Source of the DNA: Yponomeuta sedellus | Lineage: Eukaryota; Arthropoda; Insecta; Lepidoptera; Yponomeutidae | Reading direction: 5' to 3' | DNA length: 64,000 nucleotides | NCBI GenBank assembly: GCA_934045075.1 | Contig: OW203734.1 | Span: forward strand, 17,837,680 to 17,901,679 | Shown: positions 10,432 through 20,109 of the stretch, piece by piece | Numbering within the stretch: position 1 is the first letter of the stretch | How the letters are laid out: every line of letters begins with the position of its first letter | The notes under the pieces: generated by a model | What the model was told of the DNA's origin: nothing | What the model saw: only the letters and a program-made list of their open reading frames with translations | Database searches by the model: none | Program-made: the position numbers and the translations under genes

Positions 10432-10860
10432 GCCAACTAGCGCCACCAGTGAAAAAAAAAACATATCTTTTAAAACGCGTCTTTGGAAAAAGTGAACATT
10501 ATAAATCTTAATGAAATTTATATTTAATATAGTAGCGGTTTTTAGAAACTACTGAAAAGAATGTAGGTCCAAGATACTAGGACTTTAGAGCAGTTTCGTC
10601 AATAACCAATAAGTCCTAAAAATAGTTGTCACAGCTGTTAAGATATATCATGTTTACTTTTTGAAAAAACTTGTTATAAAACTAGTTCGGGCCGCCACTG
10701 TCTTAAAATCCTCCTCTAATCTGTAATTGGCCCCCGTGGTGGAGTATGGCCTAACCTTCCTGCGATGCAGGAAGAGACCCGTGGCCCAGCAGTGGGGACA
10801 TACAAGGGTTGATATCGAAAACAAGTTATCATTCATATTCCATTGGTGGCGCTAGTCAGC
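10432..10860. mobile_element. MITE (family L) with a nested 5S-derived SINE
   Basis: Terminal inverted repeats are ACTAGCGCCACCAGTG at the left and CATTGGTGGCGCTAGT at the right. Internal blocks GAAAAAGTGAACATTATAA and CATGTTTACTTTTTGAAAAA are also inverted. A second copy (39722-40084) shares the ends and internal order but lacks the 126-bp SINE piece at 10690-10815. No transposase is present. Confidence 0.7.
10690..10815 (+). repeat. 5S-derived SINE piece inside family L
   Basis: It runs from GGGCCGCCACTGTCTTAAAA to GGGGACATACAAGGGTTGAT, CAGCAGTGGGG subfamily. It is absent from the corresponding place in the other family L copy, so it is a later insertion that is itself 5' truncated. Confidence 0.7.
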
Positions 10861-11037
10861 ACCGTGTAGCGCCTTAAGTGAAACCAGTGAGATAACTACC
10901 GACGCAAATGAAATATAAATCATATAGAGTGAGAAAGTAGAAGAAAGAAAAAACATGTATTGCATAACATTTATCTTTCTTAACGAGTCGCGACGCTCGT
11001 ACATAGCTGTATAATCTAATATAATATAATATCTATA

Positions 11038-11611
11038 ACGGGTCTAATCGCGATAATTTATTAGTCAGGGAATTAAGATAGCGTTTTACCTAATGTTTAG
11101 AATAGAAGTTTGATTTTGGAACGCACCCATGACGGGCGTAACTACTTGACAGCTGTCAGATGAGCTAAAATTAGCCCTCTTGTTTTGTTGCTTGTGAAAC
11201 GTGTGATTTCCCAAAATTGTGTGGCAATTAGATTGCCGGGCTTATATCTTTGTGTGAAGTGCAAGATAAGTTAAAAAAAAGTTCAGGGACGGATTCCAGT
11301 ATCAACAGTGTTGTGTTCGGGCGACGGATCGCCCAAAATAATGAACATCTAATGTGATGAAAACGTGGTGCCGTGAAAGTGCACTGAAGGTAGACAGCTT
11401 TCTGGGGAAAGAGCTCTTGGGATAGACGGGGAAGTCTAGGGATCCCCAGACCTTCCAGTGCATTCATCCCGAACGGCGCCGACTGCCAGGTCGAGAGGCG
11501 TCGACGAAGACAGACTTTGTAAGTGCCTTGTTTTCTCATTAGTTTTTAAGTATTAGTATTTAAGTGGGTCCTTTACCCAACACCTAATAAATAATCGCGA
11601 TTAGATCCGTC
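11038..11611. mobile_element. TIR element, about 574 bp
   Basis: Left end ACGGGTCTAATCGCGATAAT and right end ATAATCGCGATTAGATCCGT are inverted repeats about 27 bp long with few differences. The same end recurs alone at 4750, 13920 and 29846, each preceded by ATTAA, so the family is dispersed. The interior has no intact gene. 11400-11500 on the minus strand may be a decayed relative of the 6434-6812 coding remnant (FGMNALEGLG against FGVEALGPW). Transposon class is not determined. Confidence 0.65.
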
Positions 11612-11856
11612 TAATACATAGCTGTGTAATATTCATCTTCTTTGAGAGATGGTATGTGATAACAGGTGTAAAATTAAGCTCATGTTCTCTCTCTTAGAGA
11701 AAACCTTTGCCCTGTAGTGGGACGTTTGTAGTCTAGATAAAAAAACCCAAAAAATCAGGTACGAAATATCACTTTAATCTGAACAGATTTATGCCTCTCT
11801 GTGTACTAATGCAGAGCAAAGAGATATTTCTACAAGTGAGAAATACTACACATTAA

Positions 11857-12009
11857 CGGCCTTACTAATAAAGGTTATGAGCTGTGTATACAGCCGTTAT
11901 GCGAGCTCTGACAAACTGGTTATTTGTACGCTAAATACGATTAAACCAGTTTAAATTGATATACGTCAAATAGTTATTCAGAGTGTATAACTTATTATTA
12001 GTAAGGCCG
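11857..12009. mobile_element. MITE with CGGCCTTACTAATAA ends
   Basis: Left CGGCCTTACTAATAA and right TTATTAGTAAGGCCG are perfect 15-bp inverted repeats, 153 bp overall. Both sides are flanked by TAA, a 3-bp duplication of the kind made by PIF/Harbinger elements. No coding capacity. Confidence 0.75.
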
Positions 12010-12030
12010 TAATAGTACATTATGATATAA

Positions 12031-12127
12031 GTGCGGTAAGTTGAAAATTACAGCCGAGGCGATATTACTAGCCCGAGCCATCGGCGAGGGCTATAAGGAA
12101 GCAGAGGCTGTAATTTTCAAAGCGCAC
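12031..12127. mobile_element. Inverted-repeat MITE next to the previous one
   Basis: GTGCGGTAAGTTGAAAATTA plus CAGCC at the left pairs with GGCTGTAATTTTCAAAGCGC plus AC at the right, about 22-25 bp. The centre holds GCCCGAGCCATCGGCGAGGGC, itself partly palindromic. A related but different copy is at 42561-42700. Confidence 0.6.
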
Positions 12128-12714
12128 GTATGTCATACGACGTTTTATAACATATTTACGAGGAAATTAATAAAACTCTGACTTTGTTATCATCACTACT
12201 TGACGACATTTTCAAATAAAAACAATACATCGAAAAGAAAAAGCGCGCGGATTTATTTTTACTTGTCCACAAATAAGCGATGCGCGCGCATTTTTTTTTT
12301 TAGGCAAAGGTACAAAAACAGCCAGTATTACTAATAAAGTAAATTAATATTTTTGTGTTTTGGTTACAGATAAATGGTTGTAATTTATTGTCAAAATTAA
12401 TTAAATTAAAGAATTAAATGTTTATTTATTATATTTTATTTCCCAAAGTTAATTTTATTCATAAAATATTGACCACTTTCTTGACATAAAACCTCTTTGC
12501 TAAGACTTAAAAGTATCGTTCATTTTTAGACGGAGTACCTTAAAACTTTATTTAAAAAAAAACACGTGCCTTTTACATTACATTATCGCATAAGTACGTA
12601 ATGAGATACATTACGATATTGAAATTGGTGTAATTACAACCACTTTACGGGCAAATATGTTATTAAAAAGTATACCTGTCATTGATACGTGTCATAAAAA
12701 TATCTGGGTTCGAA
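12128..12714. other. AT-rich stretch, nothing recognised
   Basis: Homopolymer-rich sequence with no gene or recurring repeat that I can identify. Confidence 0.35.
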
Positions 12715-13855
12715 TTTAAAAATAAAAGGTAAACTTTTCCCGAAAGAAAGAATTGAAGTGGACACTTCATCATAATTAGAAACACTTGTATGCTTGTTTG
12801 ACTGTCGTAATTTGTCCCTTTATGATATTTTGCTGTCCAATTTATATTTCGTTACAATTTATGTGCATTCGGTCTTTTGCACGGAATACCAAAGATATTA
12901 CGAAGTGTTTGATAATGGTTAGAAATACTTAGGCATTAAGACTAAGTATTACTTTTATTGATGCAGCGTGCACTCATATCAGGGTTCTCTAAGAGTATTA
13001 AAAATATAAGGTAAACTCTTCTCGAAAGAAAGCATTGAAGTTGACACTTTATTCTAATTAGAAATACTGTGGACGTTGAACGTTGTGGACTGAAAGAGGA
13101 TGTAGTGACCAGAATTGAGAAAGGAATGTTGCGTTGGTTTGGACATGTGGAGAGGATGAAGGAAGAAAGATTGACGAAACAAATATATATTGCGAATGTG
13201 AGTGGAAGGGCTGGTAAGGGACGTCCCAGACGGACTTACATCGACCAAATAGGGGATGTATTAGCAAAGGGAAAGATAAAAAGTACCCGGAACCGGCGTG
13301 CGTGCATGCAACGACTTATGAACGTTGATGAAGTGAAGGTGATCTGTCAGGATCGTGGCAAGTGGCAGTCCCTAGTATCTGCCTACCCCTCTGGGATACA
13401 GGCGTGAGGTTATGTATGTATGTGTAAATATTGTATACCGATTTGACACTTGAATGTCGAATTTATATTTCGTTACAAATAGATGCATTCTGTAGACCAT
13501 AAACTTTTTAACTGCAGAGTATAGAGCCTACTTCAGCTTAAAGCCTTTTGCACGAAATACCAAAAATATTACGAACTGTTTGATAGTGGTTAAAAATACT
13601 TAGGCATTAAGTATTACTGTCATTGATGCAGAGTGCATTTTGAACAAGGTTTGCTAAGCGTATTAAAAACATAAGGTAATTTTTTACTGAAGGAAAGAAT
13701 TGAAGTTGACAGTTTATTGTAATTAGAAACATTGTATAGGGATTTGACAATTATTTGTCTGTCACATTACGATACTTAGCTGTTGAATTTATGTTTCTGT
13801 ACGTTTTAGACGGTAGACCATACATTTTTCAACTGAGAAACTGAATTCAACTCTA
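12715..13855. repeat. Tandem array of repeat family I
   Basis: Parts of about four units of roughly 250-320 bp follow one another: 12715-12789 (end of a unit), 12790-13070, 13435-13735 and 13736-13855 (start of a unit). Landmarks in each unit are TTTATATTTCGTTACAA, GGAATACCAAAGATATTACG, AAATACTTAGGCATTAAG and GAATTGAAGTTGACA. A LINE fragment interrupts the array at 13071-13425. Confidence 0.75.
13071..13425 (+). mobile_element. 5'-truncated LINE insertion with TSD and reverse transcriptase C-terminus
   Basis: The insert is flanked by AAATACTGT (13062-13070) and AAATATTGT (13426-13434), a 9-bp TSD with one difference, and ends in a TATGTATGTATGTG tail. It encodes the last 100 or so residues of a LINE protein. 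The open frame 13069-13407 contains [30 protein letters not shown] and, near its end, CQDRGKWQSL. The WFGHVER and GRPRRTY motifs are typical of the region after the reverse transcriptase domain in non-LTR elements. Other copies: 18665-18905, 30367-30607, 56732-56929, 60243-60407 and partial ones. Confidence 0.85.
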
Positions 13856-13914
13856 TTTCTGCACAACAACCAGAGATGAAAAAGCAGAAACTTATAAAGA
13901 AACATAGTAGTATA

Positions 13915-14015
13915 TTAAACGGGTCAAATCGCGATTATTTAGTAGGTAAAAAGTAATTACCTTATTTCCCGACGTTTCGGCAGCGTAACAGTTGCCGTAG
14001 TCTCACGTAGACTGG
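13915..14015. repeat. Dispersed repeat fragment (family H)
   Basis: ATTAAACGGGTCAAATCGCG at the left matches the end of the TIR element at 11038. CTTATTTCCCGACGTTTCGG to the right matches 5085-5104. It is a partial copy. Confidence 0.5.
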
Positions 14016-14093
14016 TGATAACTACGAGTATGTATGAGTATCGCGAATCATTAAGAAATATTATAGAGAAACAAACTTTGATATTTGCATCTA

Positions 14094-14248
14094 ACAGCGT
14101 CCGAGTGGTTCCTTTACCCATCTAGTGTGAGTAAAGGTTTACTGTGTAAAAGATCTTTGTGTGTAAAATATCTCTTAAGATGCTTTATACAGCGTTCAGT
14201 GGCACCTTTACTTACACTAGATGGGTGAAGGAACCACTCGGACGCTGT
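14094..14248. repeat. Inverted dimer of SINE family D end
   Basis: ACAGCGTCCGAGTGGTTCCT at 14094 is the complement of the sequence ending at 14248, with 45-bp arms (14094-14138 and 14204-14248) that differ at about two positions. The arms match the 3' part of family D (TAGTGTGAGT, CAGCGT). The spacer of 65 bp includes a second ACAGCGTTCAGTGG-like piece. Confidence 0.8.
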
Positions 14249-15146
14249 TTTGCCCGAGACCCTGTTCTAGATGAAAAAGGAATTATGTGTTTTGGTTTTT
14301 ATAAACCAATTCAGACAATCAAGTTTCCTCACGATGTTTTTCTTGAATTGTCAAGAAAAAATGTGTGAGTGTGTTATTGCATTTGCGAGTTAACACCGAG
14401 TGTTATTGCAATTGCTTACTGTGAAGACTCGCTCCTAAGTCCTGACCTTGAAAATTACAATGGTTTTCTTTTGTTATTTTCAAGGCCAGGATTTAATTTA
14501 TAGTGTATTACTAATTATTATTATTTAACAAAGTCGACACTAAATCAAGTTTTGACCAATAAGCATCAAGACGTGTGTCTGCGTTGTTCAAAATGTAATC
14601 TTAACTCTTAAAGTAAATACATCTCAAGGTTTGTCAATAAATAAAAATTTCGTAGAGAACACCTGTAGTGTTGGTACCACGGCCAGAGCTATTCGCTTGG
14701 CAATCGGGCAGTTGTCCTGATTGCTGTATACTGCGCTATTTCACGGCTAGTGGCCCGTGCGATTTGAAGCTGCTAGTCTAGGATCCAATGGGATAATACT
14801 CTGAAAGAAGTGAGATTTTGCTGGCTAGGAAAGGAAGAGTTCCGTAGATGGGCTCTTCACAATTGCCACGATTTGCCAAATCACAAATCGTGTGTGATTT
14901 GGCAATATGTGCTTTAGTCTAGTTTGTCAACTTTACAGTTCGGAAAAAAGTGTGTTTTTAATTCCGTAGACTAAGAAATAAGACGTTAGCAGGAATACTG
15001 CTTCTTATTCGAGTGAGGGTGATCATGCGCCCGGTGTGTTTGGTTTTGTCAAAATCTCTCCACTTCTATTGAACGAAGGGTAGCCATCGTAAGGTTTGCA
15101 ATAGGATAGATTACGCGCGAAGTTTCAAACATAACAAAATGTTCAA
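14249..15146. other. Unassigned stretch with small hairpins
   Basis: No gene recognised. A perfect 13-bp hairpin, TTGCCAAATCACA (14873-14885) with TGTGATTTGGCAA (14893-14905) and a 7-nt loop, lies here. A looser one involves CCTTGAAAATTAC near 14450 and TATTTTCAAGG near 14475. Confidence 0.4.
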
Positions 15147-15184
15147 AACCTATTTAGAGGCTAAAAATTTCGCCCGTGCCGTGA
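15147..15184 (-). repeat. Family B fragment
   Basis: AACCTATTTAGAGGCTAAAA followed by a degraded CCCGTGCC. The family C SINE at 15185 starts within it, so the copy is truncated. Confidence 0.6.
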
Positions 15185-15395
15185 CATGACATAACATAAC
15201 ATTTAAATTCAGACACATACATTGCTTCTGGGCCCACACTAGGATACCCTATGTTGTGGAAACCAGAAACAACGACATCACAAACATGTAAACATCCAAG
15301 ATCTGGGGCGTTCTTTATACCCCGCCGGGATTCGAACCCGGGACCTCTTGTATGGTAGGCAGATGCGCTACCGCTGCGCCACAGAAGCCGTCATA
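15185..15395 (-). repeat. tRNA-derived SINE (family C)
   Basis: Minus-strand copy with a nearly complete tRNA-like head. Its complement gives GCGCAGCGGTAGCGCATCTG (A-box), TACAAGAGGTCCCGGGTTCG (B-box) and GAATCCCGGC. The body GATGTTTACATGTTTGTGAT and a (TAACA)n tail follow. Of the five copies it has one of the best preserved heads. Confidence 0.8.
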
Positions 15396-15639
15396 AGACG
15401 CTGAATCTCGCAGCATTCACGGAGTATCCGAGTGGATAGCGCGCTAACAATACCAAAGAGATCTCGGCAGCTCAATCCGGACATTAGCAGTCGAGGCATG
15501 ACACTGAATGGGCACGTTCAGTCTGCACAGGATAAAAATACCACCGCAGAGTTTCCAAGAACTCTGGGCAGCGTTGCTTTACCGTTCAATTGTGGAATCT
15601 CTGTAAAGAGAGCTTAGTCGGGCTAGCCCACAGGACTTA

Positions 15640-15935
15640 TCTAGGTCAATGCATGCGTAGCCACCAAAACCGCAGGTTTCCTCACTACGTTTTCTTACAC
15701 AGTTAGCGTGCTGCCATAAATTTGCAGATGTACGTAACTTTGAATGGCAAAGACATGCCCGCACCGGGAATCGAACATAGGTCTCACGCTTCCGCTCCAC
15801 TGTTCTACGCACTTGGCTACCATCACTATTACTAGTACACTACTAAGCTGTCAAAATGGTATCGATGCTGGGCAAGCCTGCTCCATCAAAGAAAACAAAG
15901 TTGCAGGCACTGCAGCGTCCAGAATTCCCATCACC
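15640..15935 (-). repeat. SINE family D, split
   Basis: The minus strand shows the tRNA-like part (B-box-like GTTCGATTCCCGGTGCGGGC) and the downstream GTTACGTACATCTGCAAATT and AGGAAACCTGCGG blocks. 15840-15935 then continues in plus orientation (AAGCTGTCAAAATGGTATCG, GCACTGCAGCGTCC) up to the LTR-like insertion at 15946, so two D pieces lie in opposite orientation. Confidence 0.6.
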
Positions 15936-15945
15936 TATGTTGTGT

Positions 15946-16750
15946 TGTAAAACTTTTATAAATAATAAAACTGGAACGACTTCAACTTTGTGCTTTATTT
16001 ATACTCTTTATCTTCTTCTATCTATAATATAACATTGAATCGCTGAATGTGTTGGTAAGCGCAAATCTCGAGAGCAGCTGAACCGATTTCGCAAATTTTT
16101 TTTTTAAAATATTCTTTGACGTACTAGGATAGTTCTTACGGAGAAAAAAAAAAGAATCGACTGTTAGGTGGTACGAAGTTCGCTGGGTCAGCCAGTCTAT
16201 AATATAAAAGTGAATCGCTGAATGTGTTGGTAAGCGCAAATCTCGAGAGCAGCTGAACCGATTTCGCTAATTCTTTTATTAGAATATTCCTTGACGTACG
16301 AAGATGGTTCTTACGGAGAGAAAAAAAAATAAAGAATCGACTGTTAGGCGGTACGAAGTTCGCTGAGTCAGCTAGTCTATAATATAAAAGTAAATCGCTG
16401 AATATGTTGGTAAGCGCAAATCTCGAGAGCAGCTGAACCGATTTCGCTAATTCTTTTTTTAGAATATTCCTTGACGTAGGAAGATGGTTCTTACGGAGAG
16501 AAAAATAAAGAAAAAATAAAGAACCGACTGTTAGGCGGTACGAAGTTAGCCGGGTAAGCTAGTTTATAATAAAAACAGAAAACAGTATAAAAATGGAATA
16601 AGCAGGAAAAAATAGTCAGATCTAGTCAAGATTTAAAGTAGTAGTGATGAAAAATGAGAGAAATCTCGAAGTGTGTAATTTTAAATATTTGAAAATGATA
16701 GATAGAATAATAAGTATAAAAAATGGTGTAAACAGGTTTGCACCGTTACA
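15946..16750 (-). mobile_element. LTR-like repeat (family O) with Helitron-like array inside
   Basis: It begins TGTAAAACTTTTATAAATAA and ends GGTTTGCACCGTTACA, flanked by GTGT on both sides (15942-15945 and 16751-16754). The D-family sequence it entered normally reads TAGTGTGAGTGAAGG, which confirms the 4-bp duplication. Removing the array at 16021-16562 leaves about 263 bp, the same length as the copy at 48168-48433. Confidence 0.75.
16021..16562 (+). mobile_element. Three tandem Helitron-like units
   Basis: Units 16021-16195, 16196-16375 and 16376-16562 (175, 180 and 187 bp) each begin TCTATAATATAA and end near CTAG (CCAG in the first). Each has the same interior GGTAAGCGCAAATCTCGAGA and ACCGATTTCGC. 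A small hairpin CGAA-G-TTCG sits close to the 3' end. A 5' TC, a 3' CTAG and a subterminal hairpin are the known hallmarks of Helitrons. No Rep/helicase is encoded. Confidence 0.7.
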
Positions 16751-17106
16751 GTGTGAGTGAAGGTGCTCCAGAGAGCCAATTTCCACTTCATTATTTGCTA
16801 ATAAGTCGTATACGACTCTAAGGCTTATGACTTGGAATTCTACGTAATAAGTCAAGGGACAGCCAAAATCTGTATTCTGAACATTAGCTGCTATTACTAG
16901 ATTGAATTCGAATGAAAAAATAAATTTCTTATGACTCTGTCGAGTTTTCTTATGTTATTTTTAAGCGACAAAAGTCAAAGCCTTCGAATATTTTGCGTCG
17001 ACGCTTTCAATACGCATGGGCTAGAATCGGCCCCGTATAAATCATCGCAATACGTGATGCAAAAGCCAAAGTTTTTCTATCTAAAGATAGATAGATTCTA
17101 TGCTTT

Positions 17107-17172
17107 TTAAACCTATTTAGAGGCTAAAAATACGACCCATGCAGGGACTCGAACCCGCGACCTCTGGCTAAC
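17107..17172 (-). repeat. Family B fragment
   Basis: AAACCTATTTAGAGGCTAAA to GGGACTCGAACCCGCGACCT and CTGGCTAAC. It belongs to the GACTCG/CTAAC variant subfamily, which also includes 37028 and 42323. Truncated after the anticodon-like arm. Confidence 0.7.
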
Positions 17173-17214
17173 AAAACAAAACATATCGATAGCCTCATAA
17201 GATCATAATGTCTT

Positions 17215-17350
17215 TTTGTTTAGTTTATTATCAATTCCAAGCACGACGCAACCTAAATAAGCGTCTTCTTAACTAAGTTTTATTGCAACCCTGCAATGTA
17301 AATGTCTTTTTGCAAACTAAAACCAAATAACATTTGTATGGGAATTGCTC
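17215..17350. repeat. Dispersed repeat K
   Basis: TCAATTCCAAGCACGACGCA, AAGTTTTATTGCAACC and CATTTGTATGGGAATTG align in order with 54795-54915. No coding capacity. Seen only twice here. Confidence 0.5.
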
Positions 17351-17549
17351 CATCAAGATCCACCGTAAGTCGTAATTTCAGCACTCCTGGAGGCGTTTTA
17401 TTTAATCTGTGACTACGTCTTTTGCTTGTATAATTACTACCATAGACTCTTTAGTCAGCGTTTTTGGAGTGTTTTAAAGAAAAAAAAAGAAAATGTATAT
17501 CTTAATCCTAACTTAACTAAATTAGAACATGAAATCTAAAACCGGATAC

Positions 17550-17945
17550 CTTGTATACTTATAGTGTACCATGGTTCTACCCACTGAGCTACCACTGCTT
17601 GCGCAAGCGAGAGCCCCAGGTTCGATCCCGAGTGCGGGCATGTACCAATGACTTTGTTTAATTTCAAAGTTACGTACATTTGCGAATTTGTAGTCGCAAT
17701 ACCACACGCTAACGGTGAAGGAAAACATCGTGAAGAAACCCGCGGCTTGGTTGGCTCTACACGTATTGACTAGTCTTTCCTGTGGGCTAGGCCGACTAAG
17801 CTGTCAGGATGGTATAGGTGCTGGGCAAGCCTACACCATCTATAAAACCATGTCCCAGGCACTACAGCGTTGGAGTGGTCCCTTCACCCATCTAGTGTGA
17901 GTGGAGATACCACAGGACGCTGTATAAATCATCTCATTAAGTAGA
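17550..17945 (+). repeat. SINE family D
   Basis: Near full-length copy of the element seen at 20690-21070. The tRNA-like head is degraded but keeps CCCCAGGTTCGATCCCGAGT (B-box). The body runs through AACATCGTGAAGAAACCCGC, GGGCTAGGCCGACTAAGCTG and TCACCCATCTAGTGTGAGTG to AAATCATCTCATTAAGTAGA. The 61-codon frame starting at 17715 is part of the repeat. Confidence 0.8.
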
Positions 17946-18652
17946 TGCAAAACGGCCAATATTATTATTATTATAGTATTTTCAATAATTAAACTGTAAA
18001 CTTTGTAAATAAATATTTATAATCAGTACAACTAATCAGCTGGAAGAGCGAATTCTTCCTAATACTCTTACAGGTGTAAATTTAAGGAGGATTCGACTCT
18101 ATTAATTGTTACCACTGTTTTAAATATAGAATTTTGAATTTTTGGATAAAAAACACCGTATGACTAAAACTAAAAGGTTTGTTTGTTTAGTTGCAGCTTT
18201 GTAGCGACTACTTTGATCGAAACTGCCTATAACATTTACAGACGCAAAGGTCTATTTCAGTATTAAAACCACAGCTAGATACGTACAACAAAATTACGCA
18301 CTTGTTATTACAACAGCTATCGGAATCAACGCATCGTTGACTCAACTCTAATAACAACCCCGTACTAATGATGCGTTCATCGATAATGGGTCTTATCGCC
18401 AAGGACAGAAGCGCTATTTGGCAATCTATTAGTGTAAATTAAAGAGCAAACATGTGAAATGGGAGTATCTGGGAGCTTCGGCGTCCAAGCTTCGGGGAAT
18501 TATCGTCGAAATTACAATCAGTGCGCTTTTGTTCCTATGTGCCAGTCAGGGAGACTAGGGTCCGTTTAAACTGGTGAACGGACAGTGAACAAAATTAAGG
18601 GTTGAAATTACTCACGTCTGTCCGTATGTTAGGCCTTGTTACCGAAATACAT
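17946..18652. other. Stretch without a recognised gene
   Basis: AT-rich in the first half. 18190-18560 has more balanced composition and no resemblance to the repeats seen elsewhere, but no coding signature. Confidence 0.3.
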
Positions 18653-18664
18653 ATGATGTAATTT

Positions 18665-18905
18665 ACATACATACATATACATAACCTCAAGCATGTATCC
18701 CATAGGGGTAGGCAGAGACTAGGGACTGCCACCTACCACGATCCTGACAGTTCACCCTCGCTTCATCAACGTTGATACGTTGTTGCATGCACGCACGCCG
18801 GTTCCGAGTATTTTTTATCTTCCCAAAGGGGAATTTTATTATTAGCAAAGGCTAATATATCCCGTACTTGGTCGATGTATGTGCGCCTGGGACGTTCCTT
18901 ACCAG
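18665..18905 (-). mobile_element. 5'-truncated LINE insertion (RTE-tail family) with 12-bp TSD
   Basis: Flanked by ATGATGTAATTT at 18653-18664 and again at 18906-18917. Minus-strand sequence encodes the GRPRRTY-type C-terminus in decayed form and ends GTTATGTATATGTATGTATG. Its TSD and tail show target-primed insertion. Confidence 0.85.
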
Positions 18906-18991
18906 ATGATGTAATTTCAGGCGGTATATTTAAAATTAAAAGAATTGAACAGCCTGACGGATAGCCTTAAATAGGAAAATTATAGCATGTT

Positions 18992-19088
18992 ATCAACCCT
19001 TTGCACGTCCCCACTGCCGGGGCATGGGTCTCTTTCTGAATCGCACGAAGGTTAGGTCATACTCCACTACGGGGGCCGGGTTGGTCTA
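18992..19088 (-). repeat. 5S-derived SINE, 3' end
   Basis: Complement contains CCCCCGTAGTGGAGTATGACC and CGGCAGTGGGGACGTGCAAAG. Short 3' piece of the CAGTGGGGAC subfamily. Confidence 0.65.
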
Positions 19089-19387
19089 TTATATATTTAC
19101 GTGTTACATATCGGGTTTGAAATATTATATATATATACGTATTTTTAGGTAACATTCTAAGCACTTAAAATTGGCACGCGTGGTAATTAAGTAAAATCTC
19201 TCTCTCTGAGAGAACGCCTGTCCAGTGGAACGTATATAGGCGAAAAATTAGAATTTTATAAAAGATCTCCACCTGCTGCCATCTTAAGCGGCAATTTCTA
19301 GGTCTTTTCATCCCAACTTAAGTGTTTAATCGACCAAACTTTGTACGAGTATATTAGTGTCGATAACATCTTTATTAGTATATTATT

Positions 19388-19462
19388 TAGTATGCCCTAA
19401 CTTTCCTGCGATGCAGGAAGAGACCCGTGCCCCAGCAGTGGGGACATACAAGGGTTGATAAC
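19388..19462 (+). repeat. 5S-derived SINE, 3' end
   Basis: CTTTCCTGCGATGCAGGAAG, AGACCCGTGCCCCAGCAGTG and GGGACATACAAGGGTTGATA. Truncated to the last 75 bp. Positions 19190-19235 just before carry the small CTCTCTGAGAGAA repeat. Confidence 0.7.
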
Positions 19463-20109
19463 GAACATCTGTATTATTAACTTAATACCGGCTACACGTA
19501 CTGATTATTATTTAATGACTGATTATCATTTAAACCTGGTCGGACTCCGACAGAAATTCATCATCGTCGTTATCTGCCCATCGCTGCGCACTGCTGGGTA
19601 TATATATAGATCTTTTCCCCCAAATGTCATCTCACAAAAAAAAACCAAATAATTGTACCGAAAAAAAAAAAAACTTCTGAAAAAACACACACGACAAAAA
19701 ATCAAGTAACTTAACCCGGAATTAAGTAAATAGTGTACAGTGCAGTGCAGTAAAAAAATAAATCTATACTTTCGGGTGGACATAAGGACTTTATCACATC
19801 CCGTACACTACTACAAGTTTGTCACCAGCACACAAAGCCTACACGCGGGGCCGCAGATAAAATATTCACTCGCAAACAGCACGCATTGTGTGCAGCGACC
19901 TTTACCCGCGACCACAATGGAACCCCGAATAATGAAGCCGTTGGCTGAGTTTCCAGAAATTTGGATAAAATGTTTGTTGAGCATTATGTAAGAAGTGCGG
20001 ACATGGTCGGGTCAAAGCAAACATTTGCGAGGGGTACCTCGAAAACTGCAATTCCTGAAACATACAATTGCATATTGTGTTTTGGCACAATTCTTGTGTA
20101 TAATATAAT
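19463..20109. other. Stretch without a recognised gene
   Basis: Contains overlapping open frames of 65-85 codons on both strands without domains. No repeat match within the window. Confidence 0.3.
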
